Under the pieces are notes generated by a model, which saw only the letters and a list, made by a program, of their open reading frames with translations, had not been told where the DNA came from and ran no database searches. Below, piece after piece: positions 18,776-28,846 of a DNA stretch of 64,000 nucleotides. This DNA comes from Aliiglaciecola sp. 3_MG-2023 (GTDB lineage Bacteria; Pseudomonadota; Gammaproteobacteria; Enterobacterales; Alteromonadaceae): the NCBI RefSeq assembly GCF_030548205.1, contig NZ_JAUORV010000013.1, positions 99,481 to 163,480 on the forward strand. Direction: 5' to 3'. The stretch's first letter is position 1, and every line of letters begins with the position of its first letter. Position numbers and translations under genes: made by a program.

Positions 18776-18899
18776 TTTGTAATTCTCCAACTACCACCTA
18801 TCTATAAGTGTGATAAATATATTCTACGGGCCTGACACAGACAGGCTAAATTCGAAACAAACTAGCTAAAATGGCCTCACTCATTGTGCATAGAGAACG

Positions 18900-20606
18900 C
18901 TATCCAGAGGTTAGCGGGCCGCTAATATTCAATATGTAAGTAGCAAACATCAACAGCAACCCTGCCACTAAAACATAGTAAAAAGTTGGCAATAAGGTTT
19001 TTCGCAAGGTAGCACCTTCCTGCCCTAATAAACCAACAGTGGCACTAGCCGCAACAACGTTATGAATAGCAATCATATTACCTGCTGCTGCGCCGACAGC
19101 TTGCCCTGCAATAATTAAAGATGGCGATAAATGTAAGTTCATTGCCACTTCGTATTGAAATTGGCTGAACATCATATTAGAAATAGTATTTGAGCCTGCA
19201 ATGAATGCTCCTAATGCACCTATTGTGGGGCTCACTAACGGAAACGCGTCACCTAACATATCAGCAAATAATTGCGCACTCGCCATCGGCATACTCGGAA
19301 TGTCGCCTATATTTACGCCAGAATTAATAAATAAGCGCACCATAGGGATCGTAAACATAAGCACCATGCCTGCGCCGATAATGGTTTTATTTGATTCCGA
19401 CAATGCACTACTAAACGCTAAGTGTCTTTGTTTACCTTTGCTTTGTAACAGAATCGCAGTAAGCGCTGCAATAATGAGTAAACCACCGGGAAGATAAAGG
19501 GGGCTAAATGCTGCGCTAACTCCTTGCTCACCGAGAATATCCGTTAAACCAATACTCATATTCGCCAGAAAACTTTTTATCTCTGGGGATACACGAGAAA
19601 TCACCAGTAAACCAGCAACAATTAAGTAAGGAGTCCAAGCTTTTGTTTGCGACATAGGGTTATGCTGAATTTCGTTGCTAGTATCAAGATTGATGCTACC
19701 AATCCAGCTTTTAGGCCATGCAGATTTTTCAGCAAAACGCCAAGTGGTTTTAGGCATTAAAAAACCTCTTTTCGCTGCATTCACAACGATAACCAAACTA
19801 ACAAGGCCTCCTACCAAAGACGGGAATTCTGGGCCAAGAAAAATACCAGTTAACGCATAAGGCACGGTGAAGGCTAAGCCTGCAAATATGGCGAATGGCA
19901 AGACTTCAAACCCTTCTTTCCAACTGCGATTAGCACCGAAGAAACGAGTTAGCATAATAACCATAAACACCGGCATGAAGGTGCCAACTAACGCGTGAAT
20001 AATTGCGACTTCGGAGGTGATATGTTGAATAAATTGCGACCATTGCCACCCTTCAGCGGCGAGTAATGAGCTGATATTGGCTGAGTCTAAACCGTTATTG
20101 ATACCAATGATAATGGGAGTACCTACTGCACCAAATGATACTGCGGTACTTTGAATCATCATACCAATGAGTACCGCTGCCATCGCAGGAAACCCTAATG
20201 CAACCAACAATGGAGCTGCGATAGCTGCTGGTGTGCCGAAGCCCGCAGCCCCCTCTAAGAAAGTGCCAAAACACCAAGCGATAATGATAGCTTGTATACG
20301 CCTATCAGGAGATATTTGCGCGAAACCTTGGCGAATTGTCTGAATAGCCCCCGTATATTTTAATGTATTAAGTAAAAATATTGCGCCAAACACAATCCAC
20401 ATGACAGAGACAGTGACGATTAAACCTTGAATAATCGATGCAGTGACCCGAGTTGCTGTCATATTCCAGACAAAAAAGGCTAACAAGATAGTTAGGGCTA
20501 ACACTACCGGCATGGCTTTTTTAGCAGGCCATTGTAAACCAAGCAGTAAAAGCGCCGACAAACCAATGGGTGCTAAGGCTAACAACCCGAGTCCAATATC
20601 ACTCAT
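18900..20606 (-). CDS. lldP: LctP-family lactate permease
   Basis: 568 residues with about 13-14 membrane segments. Family motifs include [36 protein letters not shown] and, near the C-terminus, [20 protein letters not shown] and [21 protein letters not shown]. It imports lactate (and glycolate in some homologs) with protons. With the D-lactate dehydrogenase 124 bp downstream it forms a lactate uptake and oxidation unit. The divergent LysR gene at 20784 is the likely regulator; the shared promoter spans 20607-20783. Confidence 0.93.
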   Translation of the reverse strand: MSDIGLGLLALAPIGLSALLLLGLQWPAKKAMPVVLALTILLAFFVWNMTATRVTASIIQGLIVTVSVMWIVFGAIFLLNTLKYTGAIQTIRQGFAQISPDRRIQAIIIAWCFGTFLEGAAGFGTPAAIAAPLLVALGFPAMAAVLIGMMIQSTAVSFGAVGTPIIIGINNGLDSANISSLLAAEGWQWSQFIQHITSEVAIIHALVGTFMPVFMVIMLTRFFGANRSWKEGFEVLPFAIFAGLAFTVPYALTGIFLGPEFPSLVGGLVSLVIVVNAAKRGFLMPKTTWRFAEKSAWPKSWIGSINLDTSNEIQHNPMSQTKAWTPYLIVAGLLVISRVSPEIKSFLANMSIGLTDILGEQGVSAAFSPLYLPGGLLIIAALTAILLQSKGKQRHLAFSSALSESNKTIIGAGMVLMFTIPMVRLFINSGVNIGDIPSMPMASAQLFADMLGDAFPLVSPTIGALGAFIAGSNTISNMMFSQFQYEVAMNLHLSPSLIIAGQAVGAAAGNMIAIHNVVAASATVGLLGQEGATLRKTLLPTFYYVLVAGLLLMFATYILNISGPLTSG

Positions 20607-20783
20607 TCTTCATCCTCTCAAACGTAAACAATACGCTGTCAAATCACCTTAAAGCGTGCTTCGAACCATTGTTAATTGATAGTTAAAATCTTGTGATGGA
20701 CTCTACAATAGTAACAGGCTGTTAATATATAAGGTTTAACGATATGATTATTTCCTTTTTTGACATAATAGAACGCTCCTACC

Positions 20784-21689
20784 ATGGTTAAAGCTGACGA
20801 TATCCTTTTATTTGTATTTGTTGTAGAAGAAGGATCTTTCTCAAAAGTATCGGTTAAACACGAGATTACGATGTCTGTCGTGAGCAAACGTATTGCTCGC
20901 TTAGAAAAAGCGCTTAATGTGCAGTTGTTGTACCGTACAACACGCAAATTGAGCCTTACCGAAGCAGGAAAAGCTCTCTATCAAAAAGCCATAGTGGCAC
21001 AGCAAGCAATTCAAGATGCGCAAGATGTGGTATCTGGATTTGGCAGCATCGTAAGAGGTAAAATTCGCATCACCATGCCAGTCGTCACCGCTAATTTGGT
21101 GCTTAATCAAGCTCTCACAGATTTTTGCGAACAATACCCTGGGGTTGATGTTGAATTATTGGTGAGCAACCGTGTAGTTGATATGTTGGATGAGCGTTAT
21201 GACCTCGCAATTCGAACCGCTGATCTTGAAGACTCATCCTTAATTGGTCGAAGGTTAATAGATTCCTCTTGGATAGTATGTGCAAGTCCTGAGTACTTAA
21301 ATCGGAATGGCACCCCTGAGCACCCAGACGATTTACTCAGACATCAGTGTGTATTATACAAATACGAAGACAAAAAAATGGAAGCATGGAAGTTTCATGT
21401 AAATGACCAAGATTATCCCGTGCAGGTAAACAGTCGTTTTAGAACAAATACATTGGATACGTTAAAACAAAGTGCATTAAGTGGTTTTGGTATTGCTTAT
21501 CTTCCCAGAGCACTTATTCATGAAGAGCTATTGTCTGGCCATTTAGTCCCCTTGCTAAGTCCCTTTGTAGCCAAAAATTTAGGAATTTACGCGGTGTATC
21601 CCAAAACTCGGCAACCCAACAAAATGCTCAACCTTTTGGTTGAGCATTTTCGCCAAGCACTGCAGCGTAAAAAGGAATATTTTTATTAA
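20784..21689 (+). CDS. LysR-family regulator, probably of the lactate genes
   Basis: 301 residues. The N-terminal winged helix (about 1-60) has FVFVVEEGSFSKVSVKHEIT and SVVSKRIARLEKALNVQLLY; a substrate-binding domain follows (about 90-290). It diverges from the lactate permease with a 177-bp shared promoter, the usual arrangement for a LysR controlling its neighbour. The 3' end contains a perfect 13-bp inverted repeat (21621-21650), and the last four bases overlap the convergent porin gene. Confidence 0.88.
   Translation: MVKADDILLFVFVVEEGSFSKVSVKHEITMSVVSKRIARLEKALNVQLLYRTTRKLSLTEAGKALYQKAIVAQQAIQDAQDVVSGFGSIVRGKIRITMPVVTANLVLNQALTDFCEQYPGVDVELLVSNRVVDMLDERYDLAIRTADLEDSSLIGRRLIDSSWIVCASPEYLNRNGTPEHPDDLLRHQCVLYKYEDKKMEAWKFHVNDQDYPVQVNSRFRTNTLDTLKQSALSGFGIAYLPRALIHEELLSGHLVPLLSPFVAKNLGIYAVYPKTRQPNKMLNLLVEHFRQALQRKKEYFY
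21621..21650. terminator. perfect 13-bp hairpin inside the 3' end of the LysR gene
   Basis: AAAATGCTCAACC, loop TTTT, GGTTGAGCATTTT. The stem is perfect, with A and T runs on both flanks, the form of a bidirectional intrinsic terminator. It lies about 40 bases before the LysR stop codon, within coding sequence, and just past the end of the convergent porin gene, for which it would be a normal terminator. Confidence 0.6.
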
Positions 21690-22813
21690 AATGAGTACTG
21701 CGCCGAGAATTGTAAATAGTTTGAACTGACACTTTCTATATCTGGATCAGCAACACGATAATTGCCCACCTCGACCCCAACATTTAAGGAGTCAGTTAAT
21801 GATTCGATAAGATTCAGCCCCCAATGGGCACGTTTTTTCTCAGCAACATCGGTTTCAGCTGCACCGTAGAACGCCGTTGAGCGCAAAGTCTCACTCCAGT
21901 AGTGACGGTAAGCTAAGGTATAAACTAAAGACTGCTCCACTTCAATTTGCTGGTTATCAGGATTGACCACAATATCAGTAGTTAAGGCTGTAGAAGCATA
22001 ACGGCCGGGTTCGCCCAGGGTAACCTGAAAGCGAAAATCATCTTTACCCACTGAATCAATTTTACCTGAAACATTGAGTGCCGCAGTGGTTTCATTTATG
22101 CCGCCTTGATCGACCTTACGCAATAAACCGGCAACCGCGAATGAGCCCCAATCATTTTGATAATTGTAGCGCACGACAAAATCGGGAATAGACTCATCGG
22201 CATCGGCTTCATCACCCGTAAGACCAAGGGCACTAGAGGGTGTTCCAACATCATCATCCCCCCAGGTTTCAGGGTTTTCAACTGCGAACTGCCAATTTCC
22301 ATAGGTATACCGAAGCTGCACGGCACGGATGAATACCTCGCCTACGTGAGGACCACCAAAGTCTAGGGTTTCAGGGATCACATTGAGCGGCATAAAGGTA
22401 CTCCACGTCTGACCTGCCAACCAATTTTGATAATTTATAAAGCCATGGCGAATCCTAACGTTCGATGAGTTGCTGATAATCTCATTGCCGCCTCCACCAT
22501 AGAAATCAATTTCAAAGAAACCCGACACATCATCATGGCTAACCTTCATGTTTATTCGAGACTCGCGCACGTTGAACCCGGTATGAGAAGTATCAGTCGC
22601 TTCCCCGCCAGGGAAATTACCCACCCAATAATCTTGATACGCAACATCTCCGTTAACATGACGAAGATCTACTTTCGCGTATCCACCAAGACTCACTGTA
22701 GTAACGTGTTCACCATCATCTTGATGAAAAATTTCAATTGCGTGGGAAAATGGCGTAACTATGTAAATGCCGAATATTGCGGCAATAGTAGCCTTTTTAA
22801 ATTTTGAAGACAT
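21686..22813 (-). CDS. DcaP-like outer membrane porin
   Basis: 375 residues with a signal peptide (cleavage near FSHA) and a beta-barrel ending in F (QFSAQYSF). DcaP-family signatures: LGGYAKVDLRH, RESRINMKVSHDDVSGFFEI, NVRIRHGFINYQNWLAGQTW, STFMPLNVIPETLDFGGPHVG. These trimeric porins pass small carboxylates. Its end overlaps the LysR gene by four bases, and it stands next to the lactate genes and a ThDP enzyme, so a lactate or related acid is a reasonable substrate. That assignment is inference. Confidence 0.82.
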   Translation of the reverse strand: MSSKFKKATIAAIFGIYIVTPFSHAIEIFHQDDGEHVTTVSLGGYAKVDLRHVNGDVAYQDYWVGNFPGGEATDTSHTGFNVRESRINMKVSHDDVSGFFEIDFYGGGGNEIISNSSNVRIRHGFINYQNWLAGQTWSTFMPLNVIPETLDFGGPHVGEVFIRAVQLRYTYGNWQFAVENPETWGDDDVGTPSSALGLTGDEADADESIPDFVVRYNYQNDWGSFAVAGLLRKVDQGGINETTAALNVSGKIDSVGKDDFRFQVTLGEPGRYASTALTTDIVVNPDNQQIEVEQSLVYTLAYRHYWSETLRSTAFYGAAETDVAEKKRAHWGLNLIESLTDSLNVGVEVGNYRVADPDIESVSSNYLQFSAQYSF

Positions 22814-23018
22814 AAAACCAACCGTTCTTTAACAAAAATATTACACGGCAATGTACAGATTAATGGGCGCACGATATATGCGGCAATTGGCAAAGGATTA
22901 TTTCCAAAAATGATGTAATAAAGAGGGTTTAGATGCTTGTGTCTTAGCTACGACAGTTTGAAAAAATCAAACTGTCGCTGTGAAATACCAATTATGTAAA
23001 CGAAAAGTTCAGCAAGCC

Positions 23019-24740
23019 TTACCGATTAGGTGGCGCTAAGTCACTAAAGATTAGAAAAGTAAGTTGAGGGTTTATTTTCAGCTCCATACCGGCGGCAGGA
23101 TCAATACGAACATTTACCAATTTAGGTCCCGTATCCGTATAAGCTTGTTCGATAGCCCCGTTTAATTCGTCTCGCGTATTAACCGTATGTGCTTCAAGCC
23201 CGAATCCTTGAGCTACTTTAGCGTAATCAACCCAGTCCAATACTGTACTGACGGTACGCTTTGTCATCAAGCGCTGTCCATGCACCTCTGTACCCCACTG
23301 GGCATCATTACCGACAATAATAGTAAGAAGTAAGCCTTCCCGAGCAATAGTATCGAGCTCTGCAATATAAAAACCTAATGAGCCGTCACCAGTTAATAAA
23401 GTAGTGCGTTTTGGCGCACGGTTTTGGGCAGTGGCGATGTCTCTTTCTGCTGCAGCAGCGCCTAAAGCCATAGGCAAGCACACCCCCATAGAGCCTAGCG
23501 GGTGGTGATCTAAATAACCACGGGGTCGAGCAATTCTGACCAGTGCTTGACTCCAATTTAGAATATCTGCGCCATCACCAACAAAGATGCCATCTTTAGG
23601 TCGATTTTTTTCAACTTGCTGAATAAGTTCAAGTGCATGAATCTCTTTATTGTTGCCGCTTTTTCGTTCTTCAACCAGCGCCTTACGTTCAGCCAATGCA
23701 CCATCTAACCAACGCAAACTGCCCGCAGAAAAACCACGATCATTCAACTCTAAAGCCAGATCTTGAATTGCAGTAGCAGGATCACCAACGGCACCAAAAG
23801 TGACTTGATTATTACGATGGATAGTTTCTGCCTCAATATCAATTTGTACTGTTTTCATGTTCTCAGGAAACCGCGGAGCTCGCCCGAAACCAAACCACAT
23901 ATTTAAACGGGTTCCCACCACGATCAGTAAATCTATTTCGGGCAAAACGAGCTGCCCAAACGGCCAAGGCAATACAGATTCGTTATCTTCTGGAATCAAT
24001 CCACGAGCTTGGCCATAGGTAAATATAGGTACATCGAAGTCTTTATTGAATTTATTCAATGCCGCATAGACTTTGGCTTCTTCGCCTTTTTTCGGCACGG
24101 CTCCTGAATCCATCAGGACAACGGGATGATTGGCTGCAACAATCATATCTGCAATTTTTCTAATGTCTGTGGCATTGACAATGGGAGGATTGGGAACATG
24201 AGGAAGTTCAACAATCGAAGGATGACAGGGAGCCATCAAGAAATTTTGCGGAATCACTAGCACCACAGGACCAGGTCTTCCTGCTGTAGCAATGCGACAT
24301 GCAGTATCAAAATATTCAATTAACTTATCTGCTGATGGAACCGTTCTGACCCATTTGCACACCCCTGAAATCATCTGATGATGATCAACAGGTACTTCTC
24401 CATCGGCTTCAACCCAACTATCGGGAAAACGAGTAGCAAGCACGACTAAAGGAGAACCAGCATGCATTGCAGTTGATATAGGAGAAACGGCATTGGGTAA
24501 ACCCTGTTCAGCAATAATTGCGGCAACGCCAATCTCACCAGTAGCCCTAGCGTAACCGTCAGCCGCCCCGACTGCCCCGCTTTCATGACGGGTACTGACT
24601 ATCCGAACACCTAAATCTTCAAGGGGTAGTAATAAGTGAGTATGTCCCGCACCCGCGAGAGAAAAGATGGTTTTCACACCAGTGGCGTGCAATCTATCAG
24701 CCAGCAATGAGCCGCCTGATGTTTGTTGGACCTGCGACAT
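23019..24740 (-). CDS. thiamine diphosphate-dependent enzyme, acetolactate synthase-like
   Basis: 573 residues from the ATG at 24740 (AAGGA seven bases upstream); the in-frame extension to 24800 has no ribosome site. Three ThDP domains: the pyrimidine domain with RHESGAVGAADGYARATG (the catalytic Glu), a central domain (about 195-330), and the C-terminal PP domain with GDGSLGFYIAELD to GN, the ThDP-magnesium motif. Homologs include acetolactate synthase large subunits, benzoylformate and other 2-keto acid decarboxylases; the substrate is not determined by sequence here. Next to lactate genes, a pyruvate-using activity is possible. Confidence 0.82.
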   Translation of the reverse strand: MSQVQQTSGGSLLADRLHATGVKTIFSLAGAGHTHLLLPLEDLGVRIVSTRHESGAVGAADGYARATGEIGVAAIIAEQGLPNAVSPISTAMHAGSPLVVLATRFPDSWVEADGEVPVDHHQMISGVCKWVRTVPSADKLIEYFDTACRIATAGRPGPVVLVIPQNFLMAPCHPSIVELPHVPNPPIVNATDIRKIADMIVAANHPVVLMDSGAVPKKGEEAKVYAALNKFNKDFDVPIFTYGQARGLIPEDNESVLPWPFGQLVLPEIDLLIVVGTRLNMWFGFGRAPRFPENMKTVQIDIEAETIHRNNQVTFGAVGDPATAIQDLALELNDRGFSAGSLRWLDGALAERKALVEERKSGNNKEIHALELIQQVEKNRPKDGIFVGDGADILNWSQALVRIARPRGYLDHHPLGSMGVCLPMALGAAAAERDIATAQNRAPKRTTLLTGDGSLGFYIAELDTIAREGLLLTIIVGNDAQWGTEVHGQRLMTKRTVSTVLDWVDYAKVAQGFGLEAHTVNTRDELNGAIEQAYTDTGPKLVNVRIDPAAGMELKINPQLTFLIFSDLAPPNR

Positions 24741-24975
24741 TTTTAATTCCTTAAAGCTCTGAGCTGACATATTAGAATCATTAGCATAACAATGTATCAT
24801 TCAATAAAATATAAAACAAAAATTGTTAAATACCGTATAGGTGAATACCCAAATTGATGCAAGACGAACAATTTGAAACGCAAAGTAGGCTAGTCAAAAT
24901 ACAGGTTGGATGCAGCCTACTTAAATAGACACTAAGCTGGCAGCAGTGTTGTTTGTGAGAAAAGCGGTGGGTGTT

Positions 24976-25971
24976 TTAAGAGTTTTCGTTAAGAATTTTG
25001 TTTTTTTGGTTTCGAATTTCAGCCCCTTTAATTACTTTGGGTGCTTGTTTAGGGATAATTTCAGCTCGACGTCGAACGACAATCTTTTCGACTTCATCAA
25101 GTTTGATAACATAAGCATTGCCACCAATGCCCTTAAACGCTTCGTCTGTGAATACAATGGTGTTGTCATCCAAAAAGGTAACGGCTTCTTTTTGCGTGAC
25201 GATCCCTAAATCAATGCGAAATACATCGCCGCTAAAAAAATTATCTCCCTCAAAGTTTTCAAATAACCAAATACTGGTTGAGTCCAAAAGCACCAACTGT
25301 TTACGATTTGGGCTTAGTGCGGCAGATGTGATCCAGCATAACTTTCCTAAGGTTGTACATGTTTTAAATGATCCTATTAATTCAGCATCAAAGTTAGCAG
25401 CATGATCACCTACTTTGTAAACGTTAGTGATGCCATCAAAGGGCTCAGTTCTGTTTTTAGTAAACAAATAGAGGTGCCTGTCCAATTCAACAAAAGCCTC
25501 TAAGTCATAATTCCTGTTTTCTGGTGTGACTGGGTTATCATCTAAATCTGGGTAGGTAAACTTAATAATTTCAGCTTCTGTAGTATTGCCTTTAATATCA
25601 ATGGGATTTTCGATTTTATAGATCGTGAGCCACCTGCGACTATTATCATTATTACCAAAATCCCCAAGGAAAAAATGCCCAAAACTATTTTGAGTCATGT
25701 CTTCCCAATCAACATTTTTAGCATTGGTTACTAATATTTCTTTAGCAATCGAACCGTCTTGATTTATCTGATACAGCTTAGGGTCATCCCCGCTATCATT
25801 AATGGCCCACAAACGATTTTTTTTATCAATTTCAATCCCAGAAATTTCATGTAATTTGGGATCAATATTAATTTCTTTTTTGCTATACAAGGTATGAATA
25901 GAAGTGCCAATAATCGTTATCGATACGATGATTGCCGAGCCAACTAGTCTCAAAATACTCCGTTTTAACAT
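24976..25971 (-). CDS. membrane-anchored beta-propeller protein of unknown function
   Basis: 331 residues. An N-terminal helix (about 8-28) anchors or exports the protein. The rest has a propeller-like repeat of strands with LHEISGIEIDKKNRLWAIND, VDWEDMTQNSFGHFFLGDFG, NYDLEAFVELDRHLYLFTKN and EAVTFLDDNTIVFTDEAF, as in SdiA-regulated or esterase-like propeller families. A catalytic function is not visible. It lies alone downstream of no recognisable operon partner. Confidence 0.7.
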   Translation of the reverse strand: MLKRSILRLVGSAIIVSITIIGTSIHTLYSKKEINIDPKLHEISGIEIDKKNRLWAINDSGDDPKLYQINQDGSIAKEILVTNAKNVDWEDMTQNSFGHFFLGDFGNNDNSRRWLTIYKIENPIDIKGNTTEAEIIKFTYPDLDDNPVTPENRNYDLEAFVELDRHLYLFTKNRTEPFDGITNVYKVGDHAANFDAELIGSFKTCTTLGKLCWITSAALSPNRKQLVLLDSTSIWLFENFEGDNFFSGDVFRIDLGIVTQKEAVTFLDDNTIVFTDEAFKGIGGNAYVIKLDEVEKIVVRRRAEIIPKQAPKVIKGAEIRNQKNKILNENS

Positions 25972-26287
25972 GAAGTTTTAGCTGCTTAAAATGAAAGTGG
26001 CGCAAGTATGAAGGATACGCAGCGGGAAAAAAAGAGATTTACTGTCAATACTCAGAGACAGACAAATATGATCTAATCTAATTTAGCAATATCAGCTGGT
26101 GTCGCTGCTTCATATTAAACGTCAGCCTCCTCCTCTTTTTAATATCGATTAGGTTTCAATCTAAATTTATTTACCCATTCTGAAATCACCTGTTAAAAAC
26201 ACAAAAAATTAAACATATACATATATCAATATATTTAGATAACTGATATGGTCAAAAAAAAAGACGTTATTATTAAGAGTCCTGTGA
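25972..26287. other. 316-bp AT-rich divergent intergenic region
   Basis: Holds the promoters of the divergent propeller and MFS genes. A very AT-rich block (about 26200-26245, with repeated CATATA and ATATAT) may bind H-NS-like proteins or be a promoter; no defined operator can be supported. Confidence 0.4.
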
Positions 26288-27595
26288 ATGATTAATTCCC
26301 AAAGTACCCCTAACCCAAACAATGAATCAAAACCAATTGGCAACGCTTTTATGCAATGGCGTGCACGTAATATTGGCATCTTTGTTTTCGTTATCGCGAT
26401 TTTAAGTTCAACCCTTACAAATATGGACCAGTCATTATTTAGCTACGTATTACCAGACATAATGGGGACCTTTGCTTTTTCACTTAATGACACAGGATCG
26501 ATAATCTCAATATCTTTTTTGGCGGCGATGATCATTGCCCCAATAGCAGGGGTTTTAGCTGACCGCTGGAGTCACCGCTGGATGCTATTAATCTGTATGG
26601 GGTTATCTGCCATATTAGTTGGTTTACAGGGTCTTGCCACCTCGCAACAAGGGTTTATTATCCTACGCGCACTGAGCTTCGGTTTAAGCGCAGCGTTAGT
26701 GCCCATTATTGCTTCCATGGTGGCTAATTATAGCTCAGACAAGAATCGAACTTGGTTCATCTCTTTGCTGCAATGTGGTTATCCATTTGGATGGTTCTTC
26801 GCGTCTTTAGTCGTTGCGTTATTGTTAGATAATGGCTGGCGTATGATTTTTATGATGGGGTTTATTGTCGCGCCACTGGTACTGTTGTTTACTTTGAGTT
26901 TGCCCAATAATCCTAAATTGTCTGACGATGATGCTAGCGCACAAAATACGAGTTCAATTAAGGACATTTTTTCAGGTAGTTTCCGATTTACTGCCCTTGC
27001 TTTCTGCGCAGCATTTTTCTGTTATGGACTGGCTTCAGGTGCCAAAATTTTCTATTTACCCACATTTTTTCAAGTCGCTAGAGGTTATAGCGGTGAGATG
27101 GCAGCACTAATAATGGGAACGCTACAAGTGGTTGGTATTGTCGGCTATCTATTATCCGCTTATATCAGTCGACGTTATTTATCATTAAGAGCAACAACAT
27201 TAACCTTTGCAACACTTGGGGCAATCATGTTGGTCATCGCCATATGGCTGCCTCAATCACAGTGGCAAGATCTTATTGTTTTTTCAATTATGGCGATTTT
27301 TGTAAACGGTACTGCTTCCATTGCTATTGTATTTTTGATGAACCAATCTCATCCCAAGTTACGTGGTTCAACGATGGGAATTTGTGGTTCAGCCTGTGTA
27401 AATGCAGGGTTTCTAGTTTCCCCGTTAGTGACAACCCGTCTTGTAGAATTTATGGGCTGGCATTGGATGTATACCATTTTCGTAGGTTCAGGATTGATAG
27501 CTTCCGGTTTGTTTTTCTTTCTAGCTGGTAAGCATAAAGTTAATCACGAAATGACTAATCCAATAGAAACCTTAACGGCTGAACCCGCTAACTAA
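26288..27595 (+). CDS. MFS transporter
   Basis: 435 residues with 12 predicted helices. MFS motif A appears as GVLADRWSHRW between helices 2 and 3. The helix-1 region has TNMDQSLFSYVLPDIMGTF, like the anion:cation symporter type of organic acid transporters. The ribosome site before the ATG is weak. The cupin gene follows after 39 bp, so the two are probably co-transcribed and act on the same compound. The substrate is unknown. Confidence 0.87.
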   Translation: MINSQSTPNPNNESKPIGNAFMQWRARNIGIFVFVIAILSSTLTNMDQSLFSYVLPDIMGTFAFSLNDTGSIISISFLAAMIIAPIAGVLADRWSHRWMLLICMGLSAILVGLQGLATSQQGFIILRALSFGLSAALVPIIASMVANYSSDKNRTWFISLLQCGYPFGWFFASLVVALLLDNGWRMIFMMGFIVAPLVLLFTLSLPNNPKLSDDDASAQNTSSIKDIFSGSFRFTALAFCAAFFCYGLASGAKIFYLPTFFQVARGYSGEMAALIMGTLQVVGIVGYLLSAYISRRYLSLRATTLTFATLGAIMLVIAIWLPQSQWQDLIVFSIMAIFVNGTASIAIVFLMNQSHPKLRGSTMGICGSACVNAGFLVSPLVTTRLVEFMGWHWMYTIFVGSGLIASGLFFFLAGKHKVNHEMTNPIETLTAEPAN

Positions 27596-27634
27596 AAAAG
27601 AACTGCAGTTAGTAAATACAGTACAGGTAAAACT

Positions 27635-28372
27635 ATGCGACATCATATCGACCATTTAAGCTCTGATGCACTGCCTTGGGATAAACTGTCCTCAGGCGTC
27701 TATTGTAAAATGCTCAACTTTAATGAAGATAGCGGCGATAGAACGGCTCTTTTCCGCTTTGTACCTGAAGAAGGCGCGAATCCACCTAGCATTCCTCATT
27801 ACCATACAGTTTACGAAGAACTGTTTATACTTGAGGGAAAAATGACCTTTGATCACAAGACTTGGCTTAGTGACCAATCCTATGTTTATCACCCTCCCTA
27901 TCTTGTGCACGGTTTTAAAAGTGCAGTTCCAACAGAAACAATTTTTATTGGACGCTCACCGCGCAACCTGGACTTCAATTATCCAAAAGCAATAGCAAAA
28001 GACGAGCCTTTTTATATTGATAACAAAACCAGTACAAGAGACTTTGCTTACACCAAGGTGCCAATTGAAAATAACTGGCCAGTATTAATAGGGCCTAGCC
28101 AGAAAACGATTGGCCGCAGATTTGTGCTGAGTGAAGATAAACTAAGTAAAGAGGGATCCTGTTTAATTCGATTTTATAAAGGTTTAACAGTTCCCGTTCG
28201 AGAGTCAGGCTATGAAACCTATAACGAAGGCTTCATACTAGAAGGACAAGTAGAGGCGGAAGACGGCACTATTTGGCGCAAAGGTGATTACTGGTTTAGA
28301 CATCCAGGAAAGCCGGTACAGGCTTTAAAAGTAACCGAAGACACATTAGTTTACTCCTCAACCGGTGGATAA
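27635..28372 (+). CDS. bicupin domain protein
   Basis: 245 residues with two cupin halves. The first (about 40-110) has the metal-binding pattern HYHTVYEELFILEG with a later HPPYLVHGF; the second (about 170-240) has ETYNEGFILEGQVEAEDG and KGDYWFRHPGKP, with fewer His residues. Bicupins of this size often act as acid isomerases, dioxygenases or decarboxylases. It is paired with the MFS gene. No specific reaction can be named. Confidence 0.8.
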   Translation: MRHHIDHLSSDALPWDKLSSGVYCKMLNFNEDSGDRTALFRFVPEEGANPPSIPHYHTVYEELFILEGKMTFDHKTWLSDQSYVYHPPYLVHGFKSAVPTETIFIGRSPRNLDFNYPKAIAKDEPFYIDNKTSTRDFAYTKVPIENNWPVLIGPSQKTIGRRFVLSEDKLSKEGSCLIRFYKGLTVPVRESGYETYNEGFILEGQVEAEDGTIWRKGDYWFRHPGKPVQALKVTEDTLVYSSTGG

Positions 28373-28591
28373 TTAACTAGGTATATTTACCTTTCATTAT
28401 CCCCTCGTGGTGAGCGTTATGTTTCACTACTCCACTGATTGAACGGTATAATCTATTCCAAGCTCTGTTTTTGATCTACTTGAATTACTTCTCGTCCCCC
28501 CCATTGTGTATATTATAAATAAGTCGCGCCCTTTAGTATGCCGATATTGGATTGGTATTGAAGAATAGCGTGGTAACAGGAGGAGTAAAAT

Positions 28592-28765
28592 TTGACGGTT
28601 TTAATTATTTTAGGCGTATTGTTTGCTTCTTTGTTGATCGTAATTCCATTACTCGAGCGTTCGAATTTTAGATTATCTGCAGAGCAAATGTCGAAAATGA
28701 GTCGCTGGATACTGCCACTTTTAGTCATAATGGTAGTGATCCAACTAATCATGTACTACACATAA
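28592..28765 (+). CDS. 57-residue two-helix membrane protein, TTG start
   Basis: A very strong ribosome site (AGGAGGAG, six bases before TTG at 28592) opens a frame reading MTVLIILGVLFASLLIVIPL, then LERSNFRLSAEQMSKMSRW, then ILPLLVIMVVIQLIMYYT. It has two hydrophobic helices joined by a short basic-amphipathic loop, with no stop before TAA at 28763. A hairpin terminator follows at 28797. Length, start codon and ribosome site all support a real small gene. I do not recognise the family. Confidence 0.78.
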   Translation: MTVLIILGVLFASLLIVIPLLERSNFRLSAEQMSKMSRWILPLLVIMVVIQLIMYYT

Positions 28766-28796
28766 TATCCTTCCCCAATAGCGTGTTTGCGCATGG

Positions 28797-28836
28797 ACAG
28801 AGGCAACCCTTGAAATGAAAAATTACCTCTGTTTTA
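28797..28836. terminator. terminator-like hairpin
   Basis: ACAGAGG pairs with CCTCTGT over a 22-base loop, followed by TTTT. It lies between the small membrane gene and the convergent DUF885 gene and could serve the former. Confidence 0.45.
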
Positions 28837-28846
28837 TGCTGTTTTG

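Noticed and set aside
18800..18822. CRP-like TGTGATAAATATATTC upstream of dld
   Set aside because: The second half does not match TCACA, so it is below what I would call a site.
24870..24935. AGTAGGCT...AGCCTACT inverted repeat as a terminator
   Set aside because: The loop is over 20 bases and there is no T run, so I could not support a function.
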